DNA from: Nannochloris sp. 'desiccata'
Taxonomy: Eukaryota; Chlorophyta; Trebouxiophyceae; Chlorellales; Chlorellaceae
Assembly (NCBI GenBank): GCA_019044685.2
Contig: JAGTXX020000002.1
Span: 310,001 to 374,000, forward strand
Direction of reading: 5' to 3'
Length of the DNA: 64,000 nucleotides
In this document: piece after piece, positions 31,574-42,346 of the stretch
Layout: the number at the start of each line of letters is the position of its first letter
How positions within the stretch are numbered: position 1 is the stretch's first letter
The notes under the pieces: model-generated
What the model was told of the DNA's origin: nothing
The model's input: only the letters and a program-made list of their open reading frames with translations
The model's database searches: none
Program-made: the position numbers and the translations under genes

Positions 31574-33510
31574 TTACCAACAATCACCGCCGCAATTCTC
31601 ACTGCCACGAGCGCCGCTTCCTCCAGATTCTTCCTTCCAGGAGTAGCAAAGCATCGTCGATTCTTCCACTTGCGTCGATTTCTGCGCGAGATATACTGAC
31701 TAAAAATGAACCTTTACTGGCAAGCATCTCTGCAAAGACAACAGAAAGTAGTACTAGTACTACTAAAATTAAAACCGCCATCGCCACCAAAGCTCTCGCG
31801 GGCACCATCCTGCCAGTGGGCCTCAAACGTGGCCCCCACCCTCGACGCTACTTATGGGACGGCCACCGTCTTGTTGCAGTTGAACTCTCCGACGTAGAAT
31901 CCGTCTCTTCCGCAGCCTCTGCGCTCGATACTGGGAACGATAGTAACGATGCAAACAGCAGCGGTGGTGGTGGTGGTAGAGGAAGAAGCAAGCGTGTTTT
32001 CGTGCCTCTCCCCCGTTTGGAGCACGCCATAGCTCGATGGCTCCACGGCACCCGTGCTGCATTTTTCCCACATCCCGATGAAGTCACCCCAGACTACTGG
32101 GAATGGAGTAAATGGCGAGCAACACACCGCATCTTTTCCTCCATGGCGTCTGTTTTCGGAACCCAAAGTTTGCTTCTGGCCGTCGGCGTGGGTGCAAAAC
32201 GCACTCTCCCTGCCGCTGCAGCGATTAATTGGGTGCTTAAAGATGGGCTTGGGAGGTTAGGGAGGTTATCTGTCGCTACAAAGTTTGGAGAATCTTTTGA
32301 TTCAGATCTTAAGAGATTTAGATTTAGTAGTTCTCTCCTCTACGCCACCTCACTTTCTTTAGATTTTTTGACTCCACTCTTCCCGCAGTACTTTCTACCA
32401 ATGGCCTCTATCGCAAACGTAGGAAAATCTGTTGGATTGACTACATACATCTCCACACAACCTGCATTTCACAGGTCGTTTGCTGTATCAGAGAACCTTG
32501 CGGACATCAGTGCAAAAAGCCAGGCACAGCAAATGGCGGTGGACACGCTGGGCTTGGCAGTGGCCGTCACATTAAGCGCACTTTGTGCGCGACATTCTGA
32601 CTCTGCCCGTCGTTTGTTACCGCTTGTAGCCTTCCCATTCCTCGTCGGAGGGGATTTAATAGCAATTAGCAACGAATTACGGTCCATTCATTTAAGAACC
32701 TTGAACAAAGAAAGAGCAGAAATACTTGCTGCAGAGTTTGTTGCTACAGGACACGTGGCAACTCCAGAGGATGTAAGTGCAAAAGAACGATTAATATTAC
32801 CGCCTGCGTGTAGTTTGGGTGTGTTGCCGTTGACTTTTGGGGGATTAGAGACAGTGTTGACTACTGGAGAAGATGTCAAAAACTTTTTAAATACTACGAT
32901 CGGGCAAGACGGCGGAACGGCTCCTGCCGCTGCAGAGAAAGGAGAGAGAAGAAGAGAAAGAAGAGGCATTGTGTCGTTGCTCTTTGGTGATAGTACTAGC
33001 CGGAGCTCTACTAGTAGCTCAAATTCTTCTTCTGCTCCCAACCAGAAGAAAAACTACGCAGTAAATGTGGTATTACCTCCTCTTAATATTCATCAATCAC
33101 ACATCGGGAATGATATCAACCAAGAGCGCAGTTCCGGGGTTGCACCGTATTTCTTTGATGTTATTTCAGACATGAAGAAATGGGCTGGTATTGGAAGAAA
33201 AAGTCGTGGTGCTGTGCATGCTGCGCTTCGTACGGATGCATCCCCTGAGGATATATTGGACATAATCCTGCGTACTGCAAAGTTGCGGAGACATATTACG
33301 AAGAAGATTTTGGAAGATGAGAATCTTGATACGAATAGAAATAATAGTTGTCGTGATAGTGGTGTGTTCGCAGCAACAATTATCGAGTCAGTCGAGGTTC
33401 CTGATGAGGAATTAAAGCAGTTTGTTAAAGATTTAAGTGAAGCTGGGTGGCACGTGGCGCCGTTTATGTTGAGTAGTGCCGAAAAAAAGTTTTATTGTGA
33501 AATGAATTAA
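31507..33510 (+). CDS. Root UVB sensitive (RUS/DUF647) family protein, RUS6-like
   Basis: Single exon, 667 residues. The DUF647 core covers about 190-400: FSSMASVFGTQSLLLAVGVG, AAAAINWVLKDGLGRLGRLS, FDSDLKRFRFSSSLLYATSL and LTPLFPQYFLPMASIANVGK. Among plant paralogues the LKRFRFS and HRSFAVSENLADISAKSQAQ forms are closest to RUS6. RUS1/RUS2 act in plastid-linked UV-B and vitamin B6 responses in Arabidopsis; RUS6 is essential for embryos, but the biochemical function of the family is unknown. The first 120 residues are Ser/Thr-rich and could be an organelle leader; a Ser-rich insert lies near 500. An out-of-frame ATG immediately upstream may reduce translation. Confidence 0.87.
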   Translation: MPTIREHDSYMSVLQFDFDASVITNNHRRNSHCHERRFLQILPSRSSKASSILPLASISARDILTKNEPLLASISAKTTESSTSTTKIKTAIATKALAGTILPVGLKRGPHPRRYLWDGHRLVAVELSDVESVSSAASALDTGNDSNDANSSGGGGGRGRSKRVFVPLPRLEHAIARWLHGTRAAFFPHPDEVTPDYWEWSKWRATHRIFSSMASVFGTQSLLLAVGVGAKRTLPAAAAINWVLKDGLGRLGRLSVATKFGESFDSDLKRFRFSSSLLYATSLSLDFLTPLFPQYFLPMASIANVGKSVGLTTYISTQPAFHRSFAVSENLADISAKSQAQQMAVDTLGLAVAVTLSALCARHSDSARRLLPLVAFPFLVGGDLIAISNELRSIHLRTLNKERAEILAAEFVATGHVATPEDVSAKERLILPPACSLGVLPLTFGGLETVLTTGEDVKNFLNTTIGQDGGTAPAAAEKGERRRERRGIVSLLFGDSTSRSSTSSSNSSSAPNQKKNYAVNVVLPPLNIHQSHIGNDINQERSSGVAPYFFDVISDMKKWAGIGRKSRGAVHAALRTDASPEDILDIILRTAKLRRHITKKILEDENLDTNRNNSCRDSGVFAATIIESVEVPDEELKQFVKDLSEAGWHVAPFMLSSAEKKFYCEMN

Positions 33511-33633
33511 TTCTGCCGTTCTTTCTTTCTTTCTTGTCAGTATACATTCGATACAAAGTACTCGACAGCGCTGTGATTAAACCTAACGTGAAAAAATTTG
33601 TAAGAAGTAAGGAAGCACGCGTATGGTGGCCCT

Positions 33634-35184
33634 CTAAGATGCGCCACCACCACCACCACCACCGGCAGGAGCAGCTGGTTGTGGTTTAGGCTTCCTAGCT
33701 ATTACTATAGGCACAATCTTAGGCTGCGAAGCTGACGCTGTTGATGATGTATTCCCCATAGGTGCAGTACTATTAGAACCCCTACCGCTCCCTCTAGCTC
33801 CTTTACCTCCTCTACCACCACGACCACTCCCTCTATTACTACCCCCACCACCACCACCACCACCGTCCTCTCTTCCTCCAGCTGCTGCTGCTTCACCTCT
33901 GCCGCCGCCACGACCTGCTCCCCGTTTGGTACGGCCTCTTTTACTGCTATTATCCCTGCCAGTAGCATCTGATTTAGTGGTATTAGACTCACCTCCACCC
34001 CCACCCGCAGCTGATGCTGCTGTTGCTGCTGCTGCAGAGGAAGGAGGCCCTCCTCCAGCACGGGGAGAAGTGCGAGTTATTGGAACAGGTACTAGCTTAC
34101 GTGGTGGCTTCGTTGCAGCTGCTGTTGCCGCTAAACCTGGCTGTGGCCTACTAGAAGAAGGACCGACGGAAGCTGCAGGTGCAGATGTCCCTGGCCGTTG
34201 TAATATTCGAACTGCCGGTGCTGCCTGTGGTTGTTCACCACCACCACCACCACCGGCAGTCTTGGCAGCGGCGGCGGTTTTCTTTTCCTTTAGTTTATCT
34301 TTTCTAGACCTCTTTTCTTTCTTCCTTTCTTTTTCTTTTCCCTCATCACCACCACCACCATAAGGTCCATTGCCAGAGTTTCTTTCTCTTCTACTTTCCC
34401 GCTGCTTAGCTTTCTTGGACTGGCCTCCATCACCACCAACAGCTCCAGCGCCGCCGCTGCTTTTCCCTTTCGCCTTTGCAGAAGGTTCTCGCAAGATCTT
34501 TCTCGAGATCTTCTTCGCTCTTTTCTCCTTCAGATACTGCATCAAGGCAGTCTGTGTCGGACCAGCTGTTCCTCCATCACCAACGGCGGTGGCAGCTTCT
34601 TTTTGCTGCAGCTGTACCTCTGCACTCGGCAACAGCTCGGGCCCTGCCTCTAGCCTCGCTACAAATTCTCTATAGTCTTCATCTTTCTCTACTGTATTCT
34701 CCTTATTATCATGCCGCCCTTTCCTCCTGGCTAAACGTTGATACGGTGCATACTCGACGACACATCGATATTGTTGGCCAGTTTTATCGGTGATGAAATT
34801 TTTGCCGTTGAATGCCGCTTTGAAACGGAATACGTCAGAGGGGTCTTTGAAATTAAGATAAGCGCGGGAATGGTTTAAAACTGGGGCACTGCAGAAATAG
34901 GTGGGAGAGGAAGGTGGTGAGTTTTGAAGGAAAAATGGGGGCGGGGATGTGGCAAACGGCGATTTCGATTTAATGGAGCTTGAGCAGTGAAGTGCTCTTG
35001 TAAGTGGAAGACATAGTATCACGTCTTGAAATAATAATCATTATGCTAACCTAGGTTTGCCTTTCCAATATGAAATCCAATCGGTAGCTTCAAGCCATTC
35101 TCCGATCACATTTTTAAATCCATCTTCTGTTAGAGATGGAGGAAGTAGCCGAACCACTACTTTGGTCCTCGTCTCTTGAACCAT
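33634..35184 (-). CDS. UPF3: Nonsense-mediated decay factor UPF3
   Basis: Links exon-junction complexes to UPF2/UPF1 in NMD. Exons 35051-35184 and 33634-34888 (phase 2) give 462 residues. TKVVVRLLPPSLTEDGF starts the Smg4/UPF3 RNP-like domain; SRAYLNFKDPSDVFRFKAAF and CVVEYAPYQRLARRKGR complete it, matching RAYINF and VEFAPFQ in human UPF3B. The rest is disordered: a Lys/Arg-rich stretch, poly-Ala and poly-Gly runs, then an RGG/GRG-rich region near 370-425 that could bind RNA. The start is the first ATG in the exon; the frame extends upstream only without ATG. A UPF1 partner is not in the window. It is divergent from ALG8 with 239 bp between starts. Confidence 0.9.
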
Positions 35185-35423
35185 TTCATACACAATTATG
35201 TTATGCCTTGACGTGTCTGGATGAAGTGTAAAGAGTGTAAAGAAAATGCGTTCTTCTGCTTGCGGGTTCAAGTATCTTTAAAACTTGTCTGCCCTCCTTT
35301 TCTGCTATATTTGCATTATTTATTCAAAATTTGGTTTTACAACAAAGCTATGAGCATCCGTAATTGCGTCACCTCGTTTTATCTTCTTACGACATCTAGT
35401 TCCAATTCAACTATAACTACAAA

Positions 35424-37220
35424 ATGATCGATCGCGTGGCGGTGGCAATTCTTTTAATCACCACAGGACTTAAAATCTTACTCATCCCTGCCTACCATTC
35501 CACAGACTTCGAAGTCCATAGAAATTGGCTCGCCATTACATATAGCAAACCATGGCAGGAATGGTACACAGACGAGGCATCTACTTCTGAATGGACGCTC
35601 GACTACCCACCTCTCTTTGCTTGGATGGAGTATTTTCTCTCGCACATAGCCAAATTTTTCGATCCTGAAATGCTTGAAGTGACTAATATCAACTATGCAA
35701 GCCGTGAAACTATTCGCTTTCAACGATATAGCGTAATATGTACAGAAGGATTGCTTTTGGCGGCGACCTGGTGGGTAACCCGCCGTTGGCCAGCATGCCG
35801 TCGTCGTTTAGCGCTGTTTCTCGTCGCTGCGAATCCTGGTATTATCATTGTAGATCACATTCATTTTCAGTATAATGGCATCCTGCTTGGTATATTCGTT
35901 CTATCTATTTGGACTGTCGCTTCAGGTTTCGAGATTTTAGGAGCAGCACTCTTTGCTATTCTTCTTTGTTTTAAACATATTTTCCTCTACGCAGCGCCTG
36001 CCTTTTTTGTATTTTTATTACGGTATTACTGTCGGGGGTCTAAAGTCGCAATTTTGAGGTTTATTTCTCTAGGCACTGTGGTTTTAATTATTTTTGGAGC
36101 AGCCCTCGGTCCCTTTATTTTTACAGCTGGACAAGGGGTACAGCTTGCTAAGCGATTGTTTCCTGTCTCAAGAGGGCTGCTGCACGCGTACTGGGCTCCA
36201 AATTTCTGGGCTTTGTATGCAGCAGCTGATAAAATACTCGCTATAATGTTGCCTCGTTTTGAAAGAATTCTTTATCTTAATTTGCTTCCCAAAACAGCAA
36301 CTGCTGATATAATCAGCAAAAAAGCGACCTTAACTGGAGGTCTCGTAGGTGAAGCCTCTTTTAGCATCCTTCCAAATATCAGTTCCAGGACGACCATGCT
36401 ATGCGTGCTTTGCTCAATGCTGCCGTGTCTAATTTCCACCTGGCGCCGACCTCTTCCTGGAAGATTTGCACGAGCTGCTGTGAGTGCTACGCTCACAGCC
36501 TATATGTTTGGCTACCACGTTCATGAAAAAGCCATTTTAATGTCGTTACTTCCGTTGGCTCTTCTCGCAGCAGGTGGGACAGACAGCGAAGCCCCCAGAG
36601 AGTTTGTTTTTTTATCGATTGTTGGGACCTACTCACTTTTCCCCTTGTTGATAAGAAACGAAGAATACGGAATTAAGATTATGCTGTTAGTGGTTTATTT
36701 ACTCATTGCGTTACCGTGGTTGAAAGATCCAGAGTATTGGACGGAGCTTGGAAAGCTTACCTTCTTAGCTGGAGGAAAAGAAGAAGAAGAAAATTGCGAT
36801 AGTGTTGGTTGCGAGCGCAAAAAATATACCCCACCATCTTCTTCTTCTTCTTCTTCTCGTAGCAGGCGTGCTGTTTTATTCACTTCTATAGAGTCTCTAT
36901 ACCTCTGGGGCCTGATACCCTTAGAATTGTACTGCCTTGTAGGTCATAAACTCCTCTTTGGTCAATCCAATACACTTCCCTTTCTTCCTTTATTACTGAC
37001 GTCTGTGTACTGTGCTGCTGGAAATATGTATTGCTGGATGAAAATGACGGGTAGATACTGCGTCGAATTGCTTGGCAGTATGAGTGGTAAAAAGAATAAG
37101 AAGAAAACGAGTGGAAGTCGTGCCGTACAACAAGAGCAAGGTAGCAAGGGGACTGCAGCGGCTGGTGGCGGAGCTCGGCAAAATAGATTTTCAAGACGGA
37201 AAGTTCCTCACCAACATTGA
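35424..37220 (+). CDS. ALG8: ALG8 dolichyl-P-Glc alpha-1,3-glucosyltransferase
   Basis: Adds the second glucose to the lipid-linked N-glycan precursor on the ER lumen side, using dolichyl-phosphate glucose. Single exon, 598 residues. HSTDFEVHRNWLAITYSKPW contains the catalytic luminal Asp-Glu pair region. EWTLDYPPLFAWMEYFLSHI and FQRYSVICTEGLLL are hallmark ALG6/ALG8 segments; the EWTLDYPPLFAW form with FDPEMLEVTNINYAS favours ALG8 over ALG6. About 11 hydrophobic segments follow, with HIHFQYNGILLGI. A Ser-rich insert (near 470-485) sits in a late loop, and the tail is Lys/Arg-rich, unlike the usual dilysine. TGTAA at 37230 follows the stop by 10 nt. Confidence 0.94.
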   Translation: MIDRVAVAILLITTGLKILLIPAYHSTDFEVHRNWLAITYSKPWQEWYTDEASTSEWTLDYPPLFAWMEYFLSHIAKFFDPEMLEVTNINYASRETIRFQRYSVICTEGLLLAATWWVTRRWPACRRRLALFLVAANPGIIIVDHIHFQYNGILLGIFVLSIWTVASGFEILGAALFAILLCFKHIFLYAAPAFFVFLLRYYCRGSKVAILRFISLGTVVLIIFGAALGPFIFTAGQGVQLAKRLFPVSRGLLHAYWAPNFWALYAAADKILAIMLPRFERILYLNLLPKTATADIISKKATLTGGLVGEASFSILPNISSRTTMLCVLCSMLPCLISTWRRPLPGRFARAAVSATLTAYMFGYHVHEKAILMSLLPLALLAAGGTDSEAPREFVFLSIVGTYSLFPLLIRNEEYGIKIMLLVVYLLIALPWLKDPEYWTELGKLTFLAGGKEEEENCDSVGCERKKYTPPSSSSSSSRSRRAVLFTSIESLYLWGLIPLELYCLVGHKLLFGQSNTLPFLPLLLTSVYCAAGNMYCWMKMTGRYCVELLGSMSGKKNKKKTSGSRAVQQEQGSKGTAAAGGGARQNRFSRRKVPHQH

Positions 37221-38880
37221 TTTTTAATATGTAAATCTATCTACCTTTCGCTATATTTCTCTAAAGTTACAAAAAAGTAAGAAAGGGGCTCGTCTCTGCT
37301 CACTTTTTTAAATCCATCATTGCCATCATCCATCCTTTTCGTCCAGCAGAAAAACAAAAAAGAAAGAATTTGACACAATGGATAAAATGTTTGATTAAAA
37401 GTAAGGTTGTTTTGAAAAAGGAAAGTTGAGTTTAGTAGCAGAGCTAACCGAGAGCCTCTTCGGTTTATCCAAAGAAACCGAAAACGACTAAAAGAGAACC
37501 TTTTTCTAAATTTATTGAAATAGAGAAACCGTCGACGTTGTGTTTTTTCTTTCTTGAATCATATTAATTGATTATTGTAAAAGAGGGGGGATTTGGAAGT
37601 CTTACGTCGTTAAAGAGGAGAAGAGAGATTAGGGGAGCTAATTATATTTTTGCCTTGCACGTGACACAGTCTACGCGGGGGAAAAAAAAGCTACGCTTGC
37701 GCAAAAGAGCAACACAGACAAAGAAACAAACAGGGATGGGGGATACGCTTGAAGACTAGGCTTATTCCTTTTTTTTCGTCTCAATACAATACAAAATAGG
37801 AGACGAAGAAACCTAGCGACAAGGTCAGAAGAACCTGGCTGCCTGCCGCGTACAAATAAAAATGATCCTTGGAGCAAGAAGAAGAAAAGAACAAATCCTA
37901 AACATTTCTTCTTCTTTAGAGTTTAGGATACGTATAGAGTAATCCATGAAAGAGAGTAGAAAGTAATCATACATCAGCCACGTGACTAAACTAGATGACA
38001 GTAGTAGCAGTACTAGTAGTAGCAGCAACAGCAACGAACGTTCCTTTTCGGTTTCTTTTGACAGACAGAGCAGAGAGAAAACAAACACGCAAACACATAA
38101 ACAGACAAGTGAAAATGAGACAGAAAAAGAGAAAAAGAGCTGAAGGAAAATAAAAAAAAGTTAAAAAAGGTATTTAAAAAAGTGAGAGAACCGCACACAT
38201 GAGTGGATGGTAGTTTACATTTGCTAATTGGTTGATTTTAGTTGCAGGAGGTGTGTGTGGTGAGATGGTAAGAGGAGAATATATAATAAATGCGTTTTGA
38301 TTTGATTAGCTGTGAGGTGCGACAGGTGTTGGAAAAATAAAAAGGGACGACAGCGAGACAAACAACCAGAAAACTGGTGCGTGAAGAATCAAAAAGAGAT
38401 ATTTCACCCATGGGTGAACGTAACGGGACATAGAAATCAACAAAACAGATGTGGAAAGACGAGAAATTTTTTCCAGCGTCTTTCCCAAAAACAACAACAA
38501 AGAAAGAATACTACAGAGAGAAGAAAAGAAAGAGCTAAAGAGAGAGGAAGAAAGAGAGGGAACTGACTTTCCCGTGTGCAATAAACTAAGAATATCTCTA
38601 GAATAGCTAAATAGAGTTTATATAATATATCTTTAGATAATAGTAATCAACAAGAAAGTGCTCGTTCGCAAAATAGTCGTTTAATGTATCTATAACGAAC
38701 AACTGAAAGAAACGCGTGGCCAAAGGTAATCGTGAAGGCAATAGAGGGACTAGATGATAGAAAGAATCAGAAACAAAGTCGTAATGGATAATTCATTAAA
38801 GTAATACAAACCAGGTAAGACCAAGTAAGTCAAAAATAAAAATCGAACACAGGACGGTAACAAAAATGAAAAATATGTTT
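37221..38880. other. Long low-complexity convergent spacer / 3' UTRs
   Basis: 1.66 kb between ALG8 and the leftward AP2 gene. Strand asymmetry is strong: purine-rich on the plus strand (AGAGAAA-type) over much of 38050-38570, so open frames on the minus strand are Ser/Phe/Leu runs and not convincing. TTACA at 38215-38219 could end the AP2 transcript, giving a long 3' UTR. No RNA gene recognised. Confidence 0.5.
37230..37234 (+). terminator. TGTAA poly(A) signal of ALG8
   Basis: TGTAA beginning 10 nt past the ALG8 stop codon. Confidence 0.5.
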
Positions 38881-41743
38881 TTATCCTCGTGCAGACCAAA
38901 GAGCGCCTCCAGCAGCTTGCACCTGTGCAGCTGCAAAGCTAGTAAACCCACTCCCAGGTCCTCCAGCCATATCTGGACTCATACCCAACATCACTGCATC
39001 ATCATCGTCCGAGGAATCGTCCTCATCGTCAGCATTCTGGCCCTTTGTATTCTGAATATTCAGACCACCATTCGCATGTTGTTGCTGCTGTTGTAATTGG
39101 CGCCTGGTTAGATGCGGATGCTGTTGTTGCATTTGAGCCTTCTGCTGTTGATTTAATTGACTGTGTTGTTGTTGCTGTTGCTGTTGAACTTGAGCGCCTC
39201 GGACGGCGGCAGCCACCGCCGCTGCTTGCTTTTGCCGCAACATTGCCTGCGCAGGATTGATTCCTTGTGGGTGGGGATGTCTTGGAGTGGATCCAAATTG
39301 AGGGGTGGTTCCTAGGATCATCGCATCATCGTCGAGATCGTCATAATCCTCATCGTCATCGCCGCCGTACTCTGCTGGGATCTCTAAAGTGGCTCGCATG
39401 GAGCCAATATCGTGGAAACCGTCGGGATAAAAGTGTCCGCTCCCAGGGGCACCGGTTAAGGCATGGTGGCCAGAGTGGTGGCCGTGCATAAGACGGTGAG
39501 CCGCTTCAGTCATGTCGATAGATTTGCCAAATGGTGACGTTCCAAGACTGCAGAAAGGTAGAAAAGAAAGGGAAAACGAGTAGTGAGAAATAGAGGAAAG
39601 AAAAGCTAGTCGTGTCAAAATTATTAATTATTTTATGAATAATAACGGGAAAGAAAGAAAAAAAGAATTACCACAGCTAAAAAAAAAAAACTCCTGAGTT
39701 GTATTTTTGTAAAAACTTTAATTTTTCAACCGAAGCGCGTCTTACCTAAATCCTGTGCCACGTCCTATACTTTGCGGTAATCCAGCAGACCATTCAGGAC
39801 CCATCCATCCATTCCCTTGTGGAGTCATCCCAGAAGATTGCCTCATCTGATCATCCCCGTCGCCACCTACACCCCCACCACCGCCATGATGGCCGTGACT
39901 AAGATGTTCTCCTTCACCTGCTGCTAATACCGGACCTCCTACACCCCATCCAGTAGAATCACCTCCCGCGACAGGGATACCACTGGTATTATTATTATTC
40001 CCACTAATAAGATGATTACCGCCATTTTTACCGCCACTACCCCCCGCACTGCCGCTACCCCCGCTGCCGCCGCTTCCCGAGAGCATCGCCCCACTAGGAA
40101 TCGACATGGCTTCTGAGATGGGTTGAATACCTATAACCGAGTTATGCATAGCAGCTAAAGGGTTGTGAATAAGCGTATCATCTAAAGAGCCAACTACAGG
40201 AGGCGCCGAGGCTATTGACTTTGCAGCCCCACCTGAAGACGGCGGCCGTGGTGGTATTGCACTACCACCAGAAGCTATTGCTACACCACTGACACCGCTA
40301 CTAGGTCCAGCAGCTTCTGCTGCCTGCTGTGCCTGCTGCGCTTGATATTCTTCTTCCTCTGGTAATGGGAAATTGCATTTAGCTTGATTGCCACGGATAG
40401 CACGCGCAGCAGCATCGTACGCTCTCGCAGCTTCCTCTGCTGTGTCAAACGTACCAAGCCATCTACGTGCACCGACAGTGGGATCTCTAATCTCAGCTGC
40501 CCATTTGCCCCAGGGGCGTTGTCTTACTCCCCGGTAGGTTTTATTTTTACCTTTTGAGACAACTACAGGAGGTGGAACGCCTGAAGGTACCATGATATCG
40601 GGCCCATCTTCGCCTTGCCCAGTTGGGACAAGCGTCGTCGTCGTTGTTGGAACAGATGCCGCACCCACTGCTGATGAGGTGCCGCTCCCACTCCCTCCAA
40701 TCAGCGCAGCTGGGCGATTTGCAGCGCCATCAGGTGTACTACTGCGAATCTCATGAGCTAAACCGGCCCCAACGCCTGTATGTAGCATGGAGCTCATTAC
40801 AGGGGAGGTGCCACCGGTAGGGGTACCTGAAGTAGTGGGGATCATGCCATTAGGAACAAGGGTGTGCATCGGTCCAGGCCGAGGTGGAGGGTGCATGCCC
40901 ATTGGGGTGTGCATGCCGTGAGGATGAGGGTGTCCCATAGGATTTAGGCCATTCATATGCGGAGATGGAGGCATTCCTGGGCGAGGAGGGATAGGATAGC
41001 TCCCAGGAGGTGGGTAAGGAGCACCAGGACGAGGAGGCATTCCCACCATGGGAGGGCGCATCGGAAGGGATCCAGGTGGTGGGAACGGCATTCCTGGACG
41101 CATGGGGAGCATACCTGGGTTAAATGGCATGCCTGGACGCATAGGAAGAGTGCCAGGGGGCATAACACCGTGTTGGCCAGGCATTGGGGGGATTGCTTGT
41201 GCGGGAAGACCGGCACCGGGACGAGGCACAACTGCTGGACGACCGCCTGGAGATGGGATTCCATGAGGTCCAGGTTGATTTGGGAATGGTCTAGGCATGT
41301 GATTTGTGCCAGGAGGGAGGTAATTATTAGGCATTGGGGCTCCAGGACGAGCAGGGAGCATGCCTACTTGGCCGGGATGAGGTGGAATTGGTCGAGCAGG
41401 CAACCCTGCGCCTGGTCTTGGGACAACGGCTGGTCGACCTTGAGGGAGACCAGGTGTTCCTTGGGGTTGAGGGGCAAATTGCATCCCGGGCCCAGGTCCA
41501 GGCACCAATCCGGCATGCGATATAGGTGCCTGATTTAGTGGCGGATTGGGAGCATTAGCCTGTCATGGAAGGAGGATAGAATTGAACAGAACGTCAGTTA
41601 GGGCACTAAGAAGCCTTCGGGTTGGGGTTCCATGACTAGATGCATGTTGCAAAACATGACCAGTGAAGGAACGCCAGAAACTGTAAAAATTCCTCGCTTA
41701 CCGAAGCCTGTGCTCCTCTGCCTTTAGTATCTGCAACCGGCAT
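38881..41743 (-). CDS. AP2/ERF-domain transcription factor
   Basis: Exons 41702-41743, 39746-41559 and 38881-39547 give 840 residues. A single AP2 domain at about 352-410 reads [18 protein letters not shown], then [20 protein letters not shown], with the YRG and RAYD elements intact, so GCC-box-type DNA binding is expected. The N-terminal 250 residues are a Pro/Gly/Met repeat region built on [13 protein letters not shown] and LPMRPGMPF units. After the domain are Ala/Gly/Ser-rich, Gln-rich and His-rich segments. Exon 3 carries two related acidic motifs, [11 protein letters not shown] and [11 protein letters not shown], candidates for activation or cofactor-docking motifs. One AP2 domain puts it in the ERF/DREB class by plant naming, but algal orthology is unclear. 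Confidence 0.9.
40930..41500 (-). repeat. Degenerate Pro/Gly/Met coding repeat in the AP2 factor
   Basis: Imperfect tandem units encode [14 protein letters not shown] (twice), [13 protein letters not shown] (several) and [14 protein letters not shown] segments. Units differ in length, so this is an old, decayed repeat. Confidence 0.7.
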
Positions 41744-42346
41744 TTTCGCCGGTGCTTCTAGTATCAATCAAGGCGTGTATTAGTCAAGCTAAAGCCAAAG
41801 CCCAAACTCTCAATAATGAAAGTGACTTAGGGTTCGGTTTGACAAGAGAGGAGGTCTCCTTCTCTGTATAGTATCTTAGTAATATTAAGTAACAATTGGG
41901 CTAGTATTATCTCATTGAATCCTGTCAGTTCAGTCCAGTTCGGGGATTGGGATGTGTTTGGCCCCTTAATAACCGAGTGATCAGGCAGGTATTAAGCTGC
42001 TCAAGTCGGGCCTTCTAGCACAATTTTGCATATATTAGTAAATTGATTTTTCGCTAGACACTCGAGGCATTTACTCGACAACTGTGCCCAGTTTGCCCTT
42101 TCACGGAGTTCAAAAAGAAAGTGAACCCAAAGTTGAGCTCAAAAAAACGTGGTTCATAGCACGATACTGGACCTGTGCTTCAACTCCTTGAAAATTTCCT
42201 TAATTTTCAACATTATTACACTTGATACGACGTCTACTTAACTAAAAGTAAAGGATTACAGCAGCATAAACTTCAGCTTTCATCAGGTTTACAAAAAACT
42301 TATTTACCATTTCTGGCAACCATCTGGATGTCTGTGATCACTTCTT
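41744..42346. other. Spacer between AP2 factor start and F-box/LRR 3' end
   Basis: Upstream region of the AP2 gene and 3' flank of the tandem F-box gene, with TTACA at 42256-42260 in the sense of the latter. Nothing else recognised. Confidence 0.5.

Noticed and set aside
40957..41538. 193-codon frame antisense to the AP2 factor
   Set aside because: Arg/His/Trp-rich translation of the Pro/Gly repeat on the other strand; a compositional shadow.
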